64,000 nt of DNA from Jeongeupia sp. USM3 (GTDB lineage: Bacteria; Pseudomonadota; Gammaproteobacteria; Burkholderiales; Chitinibacteraceae). Positions 34,419-43,209 of this stretch are shown here, in pieces. The stretch spans positions 2,046,001 through 2,110,000 of the forward strand of contig NZ_CP017668.1 in NCBI RefSeq assembly GCF_001808185.1, given 5' to 3'. Made by a program: the position numbers and the translations under genes. The notes beneath the pieces were generated by a model. It did not search any database, was not told where the DNA came from, and saw nothing but the letters and a program-made list of their open reading frames with translations. The first letter of the stretch is position 1. Every line of letters starts with the position of its first letter.

Positions 34419-35024
34419 TCACAGCGCGCGCCGGCGGAACCAGCCGGTCAGCGACCAGCGCTCGCGCCGCGCCGGCAACACCTCGTGCTCGAAGCGGTTG
34501 GACATGAATACCGCCAGCGTGCCGCCGTGCGGCGCCACATCGCTATGTGTACCGTCGTCGAGGTAGAGTCGCAGCTCGCCGCCGTCCGCCTCGCCCCACT
34601 CGGGGTTCAGGTAGAGCACGATGGTGACGACGCGGGTGTCCTCGCCGCGGTGCTGGTCCAGATGCCGCTTGTAGAAGCGTCCTTCCGGGTAGACCGCCAG
34701 ATGGCATTCGAGTTCGGCCAGGCCGAGGTAGAGCGCGGCGTTCAGCTCGCCGCGCAGCGCCTCGAGCCGGTCGAGCGCGACCGCCGCAGCCGGGTCCCCC
34801 GCGTCAGCCTCTCCAGCATCATCGAGCCACAGCACCTCGTCGCCGCGGATCTCGCCGTTGACCGCGTGGCCGCCGGCGCGGCCGACGCCGGCGCGGGCGA
34901 AGTCGCCGCGCCGCGTTTTCGACGCCGCGACCAGCGCGGCGACCTCGGCCGGGGTCAGAAAGCCCGGCTGCACATGCCAGCCGGTCTCAACCAGCGCGTT
35001 GACGACGCAATCGAACCCACTCAC
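34419..35024 (-). CDS. 2-oxoglutarate/Fe(II)-dependent oxygenase, prolyl hydroxylase-like
   Basis: 201 residues. The iron site is H-x-D in FYKRHLDQHRG plus the distal histidine in SNRFEHEVLPARRERWSLTGWF, whose arginine binds 2-oxoglutarate. The YLNPEWGEADGGELRLY segment matches the jelly-roll core of the family. Substrate unknown; small bacterial relatives hydroxylate proteins such as EF-Tu. The first 38 bp overlap the end of the upstream COG4389 gene, so the two are translated as one unit; no later ATG restores separation. Confidence 0.85.
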   Translation of the reverse strand: MSGFDCVVNALVETGWHVQPGFLTPAEVAALVAASKTRRGDFARAGVGRAGGHAVNGEIRGDEVLWLDDAGEADAGDPAAAVALDRLEALRGELNAALYLGLAELECHLAVYPEGRFYKRHLDQHRGEDTRVVTIVLYLNPEWGEADGGELRLYLDDGTHSDVAPHGGTLAVFMSNRFEHEVLPARRERWSLTGWFRRRAL

Positions 35025-37062
35025 GTACGGTCTCCTGATGATCGGGCAGCGCGAGCTGCGGTTCGGGCATGGCGGGCCTGGGTACCCGCGCCGGGAAGAA
35101 GAACTCGCCCGGCTTGCGGACGAAGCGGCGCGCCAGCTCGCCGAGCAGCGGCTTGGTCGCCTGGAAGGTCAGCTTGCGCGAGCGCAGCGCGACCCACAGC
35201 GCCAAGCCGAAGCTGACCGCGAGGTTGGTCATGCCGATCAGCGCGATGCCGAGCACCGACATCGCGACGACGTGCCAGTCGAGCTGGAAGTTGTACGCCA
35301 CCGCGGCGAACGACAGGTAGGCCGACGAGAAGGTGATGTGGCGGATGTCGATCGGCAGCCCCAGGAGGAAGCCGACGGTGCCGATCATGCCGAGCATCAT
35401 GCCGAAGTAGAAGTTGCCGGCCAGCGCGCCGAGGTTGTTCTCGATGTACTTGGCCAGCCGCCTGGCGCGGCTTTCGCCGGCCAGCCAGTTCAGCCACGGC
35501 AGCGCCGCGATCCGGTCGGGAATGCGGTTGTAGATCGCCTTGTTGTCGTAGTAGCCCGAAATCAGCCCGGCGAGGAACAGGCAGCAACCGGCGATCGCCG
35601 CATGGAACAGCGCCAGGCTGGCGATCGGCGACAGGTCGTGCAGCAGGTGGTCGGCCTTGGCGGTGTCGACCGGCGGCACGCCGAAATACCAGTTCCAGCT
35701 CATCGCGATCAGCAGCGCCACCGGCATCGCCAGCGCAACGTTGCCGACGATGGCGATGAACTGGGTCCGCACCACCTTGACGATCAGCCCGGCCAGTTCG
35801 TCGAGATCGACGCGCTGCTTGCCGCGCTTGCTGCCGGCGTGGATGGTCGCGGCGATCTTCGCCGCCGTCATCGCCGGCTGCTTGGTCGCGATGGTGAAAT
35901 GCAGCATGTGGATCAGCATGAAGCCGAGCGCGTAGTTCAGGCCGAACAGGATCGCCTCGAGCAGCAGCGGAATGTGCGCCTTGGCGGTCAGCAGCTTGAG
36001 CAGCGCCATGAAGCCGACGATGACGCCGGCGCCGGCGGCCGACCTGAACATCCCCAGCCATTCGCTGCGCGTTTCGGCGATGTAGTGCTCGCCGGTATGG
36101 CTGGCATGCTCGGTGACCTGCAGCGCGAGCAGCGAGGTGTTCTCGGCGAACACGTCGCGGATCCGGTACTTGCGGTTCTCGGCACGCACCAGCGCGACGA
36201 GGCCGTCGATGACCAGCTCGGCTTTTTCGGGGTTGGGCACCGGGTCGATCAGCATCAGCAGCATGCGCATGCGCTCGATGTGCTGGTAGATCCGCACCAG
36301 ATGGTAGGTCAGCCCGACCGAGATGCCGTTCTTGGCCGCGCTCTTCTTCGCCCGGGTCAGCCACTCCTCGCACTGGTCGAGCAGCACGAGGATGGGCCGG
36401 ACGTCCTCGTCGGGCAGCGCCTCGTCGATCATCGTCCGGCGGTAGTGCTCGATGTAGGCGAGCGTTTCGACGTTCTGGCGCACGAACGGCGACTCGAAGC
36501 GCTCGATGTCCGGATTGTTGCGCACCAGATCGGGCTCGAGGCCGATGGCCGAGAGCCGGCACGACAGCACCTGGATCGCCTCGAGCACCTGGATCCGCGT
36601 CTTGTTGATGCTGCCCTGGTCGGTCTCGTCGTGAAAATGCATCGCCCGGCCGAGCGCCAGCCACGCATCGCGGCTGATCGACTCGAGCCAGACGTAGTCG
36701 GTCTTCTTGTGGAACAGCGCGCCGAACACGTCCTTGAGCGAATAGCGGTTGAACACCGGCGGCAGCACGCGGTAGCCGATGCGGCGGGTCAGCGCGGTGT
36801 AGAAGGTCTCGTTCGAGAGGATGCCGGTGTCGGTGTAGAGCTGGACCTGCTTGCGCGTCGACAGCAGGTGCAGCAGGTGGCGGCGCAGCGCGGCGCGGAA
36901 GTCGGGGTACTGTTCGAGCAGGTAGGCCAGTGCCTGTACCGCGTTGTTCGCGGCAACGGCGTCGGCATGGTCACGCGGGCGCATCGTGTCGACGAGCTCG
37001 CGAAACAGGTCGAACGCGCGGTCGGTCGGCGCGCTGACCATCGATCGCAGTGTGGCTTCCAT
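34987..37062 (-). CDS. COG4389 'site-specific recombinase' family membrane protein
   Basis: 691 residues. The N-terminal ~330 residues are soluble and helical (YTDTGILSNETFYTALTRR, SRDAWLALGRAMHF). The C-terminal half has multiple membrane helices (LLEAILFGLNYALGFMLIHMLHF, FMSW-like stretches, GNFYFGMMLGMIGTVGFLLGLPIDIRHITFSSA in blocks). The historic name Gcr/SpecificRecomb (PF10136) is common in betaproteobacteria, but no recombinase catalytic motif is visible, and a membrane function is more plausible (inference). First gene of a unit with the 2OG oxygenase. Confidence 0.8.
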   Translation of the reverse strand: MEATLRSMVSAPTDRAFDLFRELVDTMRPRDHADAVAANNAVQALAYLLEQYPDFRAALRRHLLHLLSTRKQVQLYTDTGILSNETFYTALTRRIGYRVLPPVFNRYSLKDVFGALFHKKTDYVWLESISRDAWLALGRAMHFHDETDQGSINKTRIQVLEAIQVLSCRLSAIGLEPDLVRNNPDIERFESPFVRQNVETLAYIEHYRRTMIDEALPDEDVRPILVLLDQCEEWLTRAKKSAAKNGISVGLTYHLVRIYQHIERMRMLLMLIDPVPNPEKAELVIDGLVALVRAENRKYRIRDVFAENTSLLALQVTEHASHTGEHYIAETRSEWLGMFRSAAGAGVIVGFMALLKLLTAKAHIPLLLEAILFGLNYALGFMLIHMLHFTIATKQPAMTAAKIAATIHAGSKRGKQRVDLDELAGLIVKVVRTQFIAIVGNVALAMPVALLIAMSWNWYFGVPPVDTAKADHLLHDLSPIASLALFHAAIAGCCLFLAGLISGYYDNKAIYNRIPDRIAALPWLNWLAGESRARRLAKYIENNLGALAGNFYFGMMLGMIGTVGFLLGLPIDIRHITFSSAYLSFAAVAYNFQLDWHVVAMSVLGIALIGMTNLAVSFGLALWVALRSRKLTFQATKPLLGELARRFVRKPGEFFFPARVPRPAMPEPQLALPDHQETVREWVRLRRQRAG

Positions 37063-37110
37063 TCGGTTTCCAGTGGTGTTTTGTCGATTTTATCGCAGCG
37101 GCGGCAGCCG

Positions 37111-37968
37111 TCAGCGCAGCTGGGCGAGCAGGCGTCCCATCATGGACTCGGCCTCATGACGATAGTGCCCGCCGAACAGGTTGTAGTGGTTGAGCACATG
37201 GTAGAGCTGGTACAGCGTGCGCCGGACCGGGTAGCCGGGGTCGAGCGGCCAGGCTGCGCGGTAGGCGTCGTAAAAGCGCGGCGAGAAGCCGCCGAACAGC
37301 TCGGTCATCGCCAGGTCGGTCTCGCGGTCGCCGAAATAGCTGGCCGGGTCGAACAGCAGCGGCGTGCCGTCGGCCAGAAAGGCCGCGTTGCCCGACCACA
37401 GGTCGCCGTGCAGCAGCGACGCCACCGGCGCGTAACCGTCGAACAGCGCCGGCAGCAGCGCGAGCAGCGTCTCGCCGTCGCGGAAATGCGCACCATTGCC
37501 GGCCGCCAGCCCGAGCTGCGGCGCCAGCCGGCGCCGGGCCCAGAAGTCCGCCCAGTCGGCCAGCCAGCCGTTGGCCTGCGCGCTGCGGCCGATGGCGTTG
37601 TCGATGTCCCAGCCGTAGCGCGGCATCGTCAGCCGGTGCACGCCGGCCAGCGCCTCGCCGAGCCGGGCGTCGTCGCCGCGGCGTTCGAGGTCCAGCCATT
37701 CGAGCACCAGGAAGGACCACTCGCCGCTCGTACCGGTGCACAGCGCCTGCGGCACGCGGATCCGCGCGCCCATTTGCGCCAGTGCGGCGGCCTCGGCGTC
37801 GAACATCGCCAGTGCGGCCTTTCGGTTGCACTTGACGAAGTAGCTGCGTCCGCCGAGCTCGAACCGGTACGCGGCATTGATGTCGCCGCCGCCGACCGGC
37901 CGGACGGCGCCGGGCTCGCCCGAGCCGCCACCGGCGGCGCGGATCGCCGCGGCAATGTCGTCCCACAT
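37111..37968 (-). CDS. Fructosamine kinase family protein
   Basis: 285-residue small-molecule kinase of the fructosamine-3-kinase family, thought to phosphorylate sugar adducts on protein amines so they fall off (deglycation). Motifs: YFVKCNRKAALAMFDAEAAAL (Lys), catalytic loop SLLHGDLWSGNAAF, and LLFDPASYFGDRETDLAMTELFGGF (metal Asp). The ATG at 37968 has a ribosome site GGAGA; a longer frame to 38007 is not conserved. Confidence 0.9.
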   Translation of the reverse strand: MWDDIAAAIRAAGGGSGEPGAVRPVGGGDINAAYRFELGGRSYFVKCNRKAALAMFDAEAAALAQMGARIRVPQALCTGTSGEWSFLVLEWLDLERRGDDARLGEALAGVHRLTMPRYGWDIDNAIGRSAQANGWLADWADFWARRRLAPQLGLAAGNGAHFRDGETLLALLPALFDGYAPVASLLHGDLWSGNAAFLADGTPLLFDPASYFGDRETDLAMTELFGGFSPRFYDAYRAAWPLDPGYPVRRTLYQLYHVLNHYNLFGGHYRHEAESMMGRLLAQLR

Positions 37969-38107
37969 CGTTTTCTCCAGGTCGCTTCCTGCCAGTCTGC
38001 CGAGCATGCCCGATGACAGGCGGATACGCAGCGTAAACGCTTGGGCTTGAAAAAAACGCCGACGCCCGCCTGAAGCGGGCGTCGCGGTGAGCAGAAGCGG
38101 GTTAAGA

Positions 38108-38273
38108 GCCTGTTCCGGTAGGCGAGCGAGCCAAAGCAGTTTGGTCCCGCCCGGAGCGCAGAAACCGGAATGGACACGTGGTCCATGAGGACGACCGAAG
38201 GAAGCACCCTCGGGGTGTGAGAAGCACCGGACGGGGCCAAAATGCGCAGCCGCAGTCGCCTAACGGGATGGGC
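38108..38273 (+). repeat. Dispersed element family A, copy A-4
   Basis: 166 bp ending 2 nt before the minus-strand exbD stop (38276-38278). P1 arms TAGGCGA (38119-38125)/TCGCCTA (38256-38262) pair perfectly and extend outward as CCTGTTCCG/CGGGATGGG with wobbles. Inner arms TTTGGTCCCG/CGGGGCCAAA pair with one wobble. Core words GCGAGCCAAAGCAG, AAACCGGAATGGACA and GTCCATGAGGAC present. It occupies most of the 307-bp gap before the fructosamine kinase gene; no other feature is seen there. Confidence 0.9.
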
Positions 38274-38275
38274 GC

Positions 38276-38688
<413 letters not shown>

Positions 38689-38692
<4 letters not shown>

Positions 38693-39423
38693 TTGCTCCC
38701 GTTGACGACATTCAGCGCCGGCGCCGGCGACGCGGCCGTGCTGCCGACGCGCGAACCGGTGACGAAGTAGGCGTGCAGGTCATGGGCGAAGCGCGACAGC
38801 TGCATCGCCACCGCCTTGTTGCCGCGCACCAGCGCGTTGTAGCCGAGCACCGCCGGGATCGCCACGGCAAGGCCGAACGCCGTCATGATCAGCGCCTCGC
38901 CGACCGGACCCGCGACCTTGTCGATCGTCGCCTGACCCGATACGCCGATGCCGACCAGCGCGTGGTAGATGCCCCAGACGGTACCGAACAGGCCCACGAA
39001 CGGCGCGGTCGAACCGACCGACGCGAGGATCGACAGCCCGGACTGCATCGACTGCTGCGCATCGTCGATCGCGCGGCGCAGGTTGCTCGTGACCCAGTCG
39101 CTGACGTTCAGCGCGCCGTGCAGGTCGTTCTTGTTGTGCGCGTGGTGGGCAACGGCGTCGGCGCCCTCCTCGGCCAGATGGCGGAACGGGTTTGCCGCGC
39201 GGGTTTCGCCGAGTACGGTCAGGCCGGCGGCGAAGTCGCGCTGGTGCCAGAAATCGTTGCTGGCCGCACTCGCCTGGCGCTTGAGCTTCACCAGCCGTGC
39301 CGCCTTGAGCACGATCACGCACCACGATGCGATCGACATCACGAGCAGCAGGATCGCGACGCTGCGGGTGACGAAATCGCCCTGCGCCCAGAGCGCGGCG
39401 ATGCCGTAGGGATTGGTTTCCAT
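38689..39423 (-). CDS. exbB: ExbB-type biopolymer transport protein (MotA/TolQ/ExbB)
   Basis: 244-residue membrane protein with three helices: SVAILLLVMSIASWCVIVLK, then the pair around LASVGSTAPFVGLFGTVWGIYHAL and AGPVGEALIMTAFGLAVAIPAVLGYNALV. These carry the proton-channel residues of the ExbB pentamer. Start at 39423 with ribosome site AAGGAAA. A Fur-like site lies 67 bp upstream, consistent with iron-regulated expression of exbBD. Confidence 0.93.
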
Positions 39424-39489
39424 CTCGTTTCCTTGTGCGATTCGTTCGGCCGCAGACGCCAGTCCGGGCATTCAGTCCGCCATATTAAC

Positions 39490-39508
39490 GAGAATTGTTA
39501 TCATCCTC
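39490..39508. promoter_or_regulatory. Fur-box-like site upstream of exbB
   Basis: GAGAATTGTTATCATCCTC matches the 19-bp Fur consensus at 13 positions by eye. It lies between the DUF1513 gene stop and the exbB start. Confidence 0.55.
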
Positions 39509-39535
39509 AATGTTTCAGCGGCGAACGCGCGCGAT

Positions 39536-40627
39536 TCAGGCGAGGACCAGGTGGTTGTCCCACCTGGTGCCGGCACGCGTCAGCAGCGGCGTGAGCACGC
39601 GCCGCTTCAGGTCGGCCTCGGCGATCATCCCGGTCTCGTTGCTGACCCACAGCCGCGTGCCGTCGCTGGCGACGCCGGCCGGCTTCGGGTGCGCGATCGC
39701 CGCCAGCGGCGTGCCGTCGCTGCCCCACAGCGCCAGCGCATTGCCGCGCGTCGCCGTCAGCGCGAACACATTGCCGTGCGCGGCGATGCTCGCCGCGTAG
39801 CCGCCGAGCCCCGGCGCGGTCGCCGCCAGCGTCAGCGCGCCATCGCGCAGCACCGCCAGCAGCGGTGCGTCGTCGACCGGCCGGCCGTCGGGCGACTCGG
39901 CCTGGATGGCGATGCCGAGCGTGCCGTCGGCGGCGATGGCCAGATGCCGCAGGCTCAGCGTGCGGTCCGGCAGTACATGCTCGGCGACCAGGCGGCCGTC
40001 GGCGACGTCGACCACCGCCAGCGACGGCGCCATCTGCGCCAGATTGAGCTTGATCCGGCCGCTCTCGGGCAGGGTGAGGATGCCGCCGTTGGCGACGGCC
40101 AGCCGCCGGCCCGGCACCAGCCAGACCAGCTCGTGCGGGCCGATGCCGTGGCTGCCGAACTCGCCACGCCGCCGCAGGCTGGCCGCGTCCCAGACGCCGA
40201 TGACGCCGCGGCCGCTGGCGATGTCGTTCTCGGTCGTATACAGCGTCGTGCCGTCCGGGCTCAACAGCGCATGGCCGAAGAAGTGCCGCTCGGGCGCGGC
40301 CTCGGCCTCGCGCAGCAGGGCGCCGGCGGCCCAGTCGATCCGCGCCAGCCAGTAGCCGGCGCGGCGCGCGACGACGATGGCCTGCGTCGTTCCCGGCACG
40401 GGCACGATGCCGTGGCCGCGCCCCGCCAACGGCACCGCCTTGCCGCCGGCGGCGCTGGGGAGCAGCCCGCCGGCGGCGCCGAGGAGCGGCCCGCCGGTTG
40501 CGCCGAAGAACGGCCCGCCGTCGTCGGCCGCCGCGGCCAGCAGCGTGCGGGCCGGGCCGGACGCGAGCGCCGGCAGCGGCAGCGCCAGCGCGCCGAGCGC
40601 GGTCAGGAAGGCGCGGCGCGACAGCAT
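39536..40627 (-). CDS. DUF1513 beta-propeller-like protein with Tat-type signal
   Basis: 363 residues. The N-terminus MLSRRAFLTALGALALPLPA carries a twin-arginine-type signal (SRRAFL). The rest resembles a periplasmic propeller (HALLSPDGTTLYTTENDIASG, GVIGVWDAASLRRRGEFGSHGIGPHEL, LSLRHLAIAADGTLGIAIQ). Last gene of the imelysin/di-heme oxidoreductase/imelysin/DUF1513 cluster, coupled to the preceding imelysin gene by TGATG overlap. A Gly/Ala-rich stretch after the signal is encoded by three 24-bp tandem repeats. Function unknown; association with iron uptake is from context. Confidence 0.85.
   Translation of the reverse strand: MLSRRAFLTALGALALPLPALASGPARTLLAAAADDGGPFFGATGGPLLGAAGGLLPSAAGGKAVPLAGRGHGIVPVPGTTQAIVVARRAGYWLARIDWAAGALLREAEAAPERHFFGHALLSPDGTTLYTTENDIASGRGVIGVWDAASLRRRGEFGSHGIGPHELVWLVPGRRLAVANGGILTLPESGRIKLNLAQMAPSLAVVDVADGRLVAEHVLPDRTLSLRHLAIAADGTLGIAIQAESPDGRPVDDAPLLAVLRDGALTLAATAPGLGGYAASIAAHGNVFALTATRGNALALWGSDGTPLAAIAHPKPAGVASDGTRLWVSNETGMIAEADLKRRVLTPLLTRAGTRWDNHLVLA
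40452..40523. repeat. Three 24-bp in-frame tandem repeats in the DUF1513 gene
   Basis: Units 40452-40475, 40476-40499 and 40500-40523 share the pattern GCGCyGrrGArC-GCCCGCCG and encode (minus strand) GGPFFGAT, GGPLLGAA and GGLLPSAA. They lie just after the predicted signal peptide. Confidence 0.75.
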
Positions 40628-41628
40628 CAGTCGCCGTCGCTGTCGTTGAAGCCGAGCGAGAGGTCGAGCGCGTCGGCGACGTCGCCCTCGACGCTGCGCT
40701 TGAGCGCCGCGACCGCGTTCGTGAACGCCTTGCGCGCCGGCGCCGCCGAACCGCCGTCGAGCCGCTGCGGCAGTTTCCGCCACGCGGCACGGCTGGCGGC
40801 GAGCGCGCGGGCCACCGTGTCGTTGACCTCGTCGTGGCCCTGTTCGCGCACCAGCGCGGCCAGCCCGCCCTTGCCGTCGGCGCCGAAGTAGCCGGTCGCG
40901 AAGCCGTCGAGCTGGGCGCCGAGTGCGGCGCGCGTGCTGTCGCTGCGCCACTGCGCGTACGCGTCGCGTTCGGCGTCGGCGACGCGCGGCAGCAGCCGGA
41001 TCGTGCCCTCGAGCCCGGCCAGCATCAGCCCGACCGCCTCGGGCAGCATCTGCCGGCGGAAATACGCCTCGGCGCCGTTCAGCTGTCCGCGGTACAGCGG
41101 CCAGTCGACCGCGCGCAGGTCGGCGACGAGCTGCGTCGTCGTACCGGCGAGGTAGGCGCAGCGCGCCGGCGTCTTCAGCCGGGCCAGTTGCGCCTGCGGT
41201 GCGCGGTCGCCCCACAGCAGGTATTCGGCCGCCGGCAGGCCGCGCGCGGCGACGTTGAGCGGATCGACACCGTCGCCGGCGGCGATGCGCGCCTCGATTT
41301 CGGCGGTCCGGGTCGGGCGGAAATCGGCGCGGCGGCCGGTGCGCTCGAGCACCATCGGCCCGAGCGCCGCGCCGTCCATCGTCCGCCACGCCAGCGCTGC
41401 CGTCATCCAGTCCTTGCGCGCGGCATCGAGCCGGCGCGCGTCGGGCCCGGCGCACAGCGCGGTGACGCTGGCGTCGAGGCGTTCGCTCGCGGCAACGACG
41501 CTGCGGTAGCGCCCCAGGTAGGCGTTGTCGAGCCAGCCGGTCGCGAACGCAGCGTCGGGAACGGCGGCTTCGGCGTGGGCCAGCCCGGCGCACAGGCTCA
41601 GGCAGCCCGCGATCAGGATTCGGCGCAT
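40627..41628 (-). CDS. Imelysin-family protein lacking the GxHxxE histidine
   Basis: 333-residue periplasmic protein with signal peptide (MRRILIAGCLSLCAGLAHAEA). The imelysin fold is indicated by AALAWRTMDGAALGPM, RGLPAAEYLLWGD and the helical C-terminal repeat. The GxHxxE motif of the partner imelysin reads GLPAAE here, without the metal-binding histidine. Start at 41628 has ribosome site GAGGAA; an upstream ATG at 41646 overlaps the preceding stop. Sits between the di-heme oxidoreductase and DUF1513 genes in one unit. Confidence 0.85.
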   Translation of the reverse strand: MRRILIAGCLSLCAGLAHAEAAVPDAAFATGWLDNAYLGRYRSVVAASERLDASVTALCAGPDARRLDAARKDWMTAALAWRTMDGAALGPMVLERTGRRADFRPTRTAEIEARIAAGDGVDPLNVAARGLPAAEYLLWGDRAPQAQLARLKTPARCAYLAGTTTQLVADLRAVDWPLYRGQLNGAEAYFRRQMLPEAVGLMLAGLEGTIRLLPRVADAERDAYAQWRSDSTRAALGAQLDGFATGYFGADGKGGLAALVREQGHDEVNDTVARALAASRAAWRKLPQRLDGGSAAPARKAFTNAVAALKRSVEGDVADALDLSLGFNDSDGD

Positions 41629-41645
41629 GGCATTCCTCGAAGGCA

Positions 41646-43043
41646 TCACAGCGATTGCAGGAAGGCGACCAGATTGTCGCGGTCCTGCCGGTTCAGTTTC
41701 AGCACGTGATCGCGGCTCGCCGCGGCCTCGCCGCCGTGCCAGAGCACCGCTTCCATCAGGTCGCGGGCACGGCCGTCGTGCAGGTAGCGGCTGTGACCGT
41801 TGACGGTCGGCACCAGTCCCAGCCCCCACAGCGGCGGCGTCTTCCACTGCCGGCCGCCGGCCTTGTAGTCGGGCCGGCCGTCGGCAAGGCCGTCGCCCAT
41901 GTCGTGCAGCAGCAGGTCGGTGTACGGCCAGATCTTCTGGCCCGAGAGCTGCGGAACCGTCGGGTGCCGGCCGGTCGTGTAGCTCGGCGTGTGGCAACTG
42001 ACGCAGTTGGCGTCGCGGAACACCTGCTTGCCGCGCAGCACCGCGCTGTCCTGCGGATCGCGCCGGCTCGGCACTGCCAGCGTCTGGCTGTAGAGCACCA
42101 CCTGCGCGAGCTTCCGGTCGTCGATTTCCGGCCTGCCGCCCGACGGCGCCCTGCGGCAGTCGGTCTGGGCGGCCGTGCATTCTTCGTGCGCAAAGCGTTT
42201 CGAGGTGATGCCGATGTCGCCGATGAAGGCGCCGGCGCTCTGGTGCGCGACGCTGCCGACGTTGGCCTTCCAGCCGTAACGGCCGAGCACGGTCTTGCCG
42301 GCGAACGCGTCCCAGACCCAGTTCGGCTCGCCACGGATGCCCCGGCCTTCGGCCGCCTGGCGCCGGGCGTTGGCGAGCACGTCGTCGACCCTGACCGCTT
42401 CGAGCAGGCCGAGGCCGATCATCTGCGGCGCGATCCGCGGCGACAGCATCGTGTCCTTGTGCAGCGGGCCGTAGCCGAGTCCGGTCAGCGTGTAGTCGGG
42501 CTTTTGCAGCGTGTACGGCGTGCCGTCGGCAAAGCGCCCGCCCACCCCGGTGTAGCGGATCTGCACCTGCCCTTCGGGCTTCACGCCGCCCACCGCATCG
42601 TTGTTGAACTGGCCGCCGTAGACCGGTTCGGGCTTCGGGCCGCCGTGCGCGTCGGTGCCCGGCACCGACAGCCGGATCAGCAACGCCATCGGCTGCTCGG
42701 CCTGGATGTCGCGGTCGAAGTCGGGCGGCGCGCCGCGGCCGTCGAGCGCGTGGCAGGCGCCGCACGAGCGGGCGATGAAGTGCGGCCCCAGCCCGTCGCG
42801 CGCCGTCGTCGACGACGGCGCCTCGACCCAGGCCTTCTTGAAGAACGAATTGCCGACGACGAAATCGGTCTTCTGCGCCTCGCTCAGGCCCGGTGCCGGC
42901 AGCGAGAACGCGTTCTTGCCGTGATCGTCGATCGTCGCGGCGACGCCGCCGGGCAGGTCTTCGCCGGCCTCGAACACCGTCTCGTACGCCGCCAGCGTGA
43001 CGCCGCTCGCAACGGCGACGCCCAGTATCCATGCTTTGTTCAT
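41646..43043 (-). CDS. Di-heme oxidoreductase family protein (DUF1111), putative thiol oxidoreductase
   Basis: 465-residue periplasmic protein with an N-terminal membrane/signal segment (WILGVAVASGVTLAAYE). Two c-type heme motifs are present: CGACH (in ARSCGACHALDGRG) and CVSCH (in DANCVSCHTPSYTTG), with DUF1111 landmarks QFNNDAVGG, HKDTMLSPRIAPQMIGLGLLE and DLLLHDMGDGLAD. Usually encoded with imelysin-type iron proteins, where it may oxidise or reduce iron (inference). Start at 43043 preferred over 43061. A family B repeat separates it from the upstream imelysin gene. Confidence 0.9.
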   Translation of the reverse strand: MNKAWILGVAVASGVTLAAYETVFEAGEDLPGGVAATIDDHGKNAFSLPAPGLSEAQKTDFVVGNSFFKKAWVEAPSSTTARDGLGPHFIARSCGACHALDGRGAPPDFDRDIQAEQPMALLIRLSVPGTDAHGGPKPEPVYGGQFNNDAVGGVKPEGQVQIRYTGVGGRFADGTPYTLQKPDYTLTGLGYGPLHKDTMLSPRIAPQMIGLGLLEAVRVDDVLANARRQAAEGRGIRGEPNWVWDAFAGKTVLGRYGWKANVGSVAHQSAGAFIGDIGITSKRFAHEECTAAQTDCRRAPSGGRPEIDDRKLAQVVLYSQTLAVPSRRDPQDSAVLRGKQVFRDANCVSCHTPSYTTGRHPTVPQLSGQKIWPYTDLLLHDMGDGLADGRPDYKAGGRQWKTPPLWGLGLVPTVNGHSRYLHDGRARDLMEAVLWHGGEAAASRDHVLKLNRQDRDNLVAFLQSL

Positions 43044-43100
43044 ATCGCTTTCTAATGACAAACGCCCGGACGCGCCGGGCGGGAAACGGCTGTACTTAAA

Positions 43101-43203
43101 GAGCGGCTACGCAAACCCACTGCAACGGTGCTGGCGTGCGAAGCGTCCCACGGGGACTTCCTTCGGTCACAACGGCAAGCACGACCAGCAGGGCCAGCCG
43201 CTC
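43101..43203 (-). repeat. Dispersed element family B, copy B-3
   Basis: 103 bp, 6 nt after the imelysin stop (minus strand, stop 43210-43212). Arms GAGCGGCT (43101-43108)/AGCCGCTC (43196-43203) pair perfectly. Core on the plus strand: ACGGTGCTGGCGTGCGAAGC, GTCCCACGGGGACTTCC, TTCGGTCACAACGGCAAGC, CCAGCAGGG. It lies inside the imelysin-DHOR transcription unit. Confidence 0.85.
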
Positions 43204-43209
43204 CCAGGC

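Noticed and set aside
34987..37062. COG4389 'site-specific recombinase' as evidence of a mobile element
   Set aside because: No integrase or recombinase catalytic motif, no attachment repeats, multiple membrane helices, and housekeeping neighbours; the name is historical.
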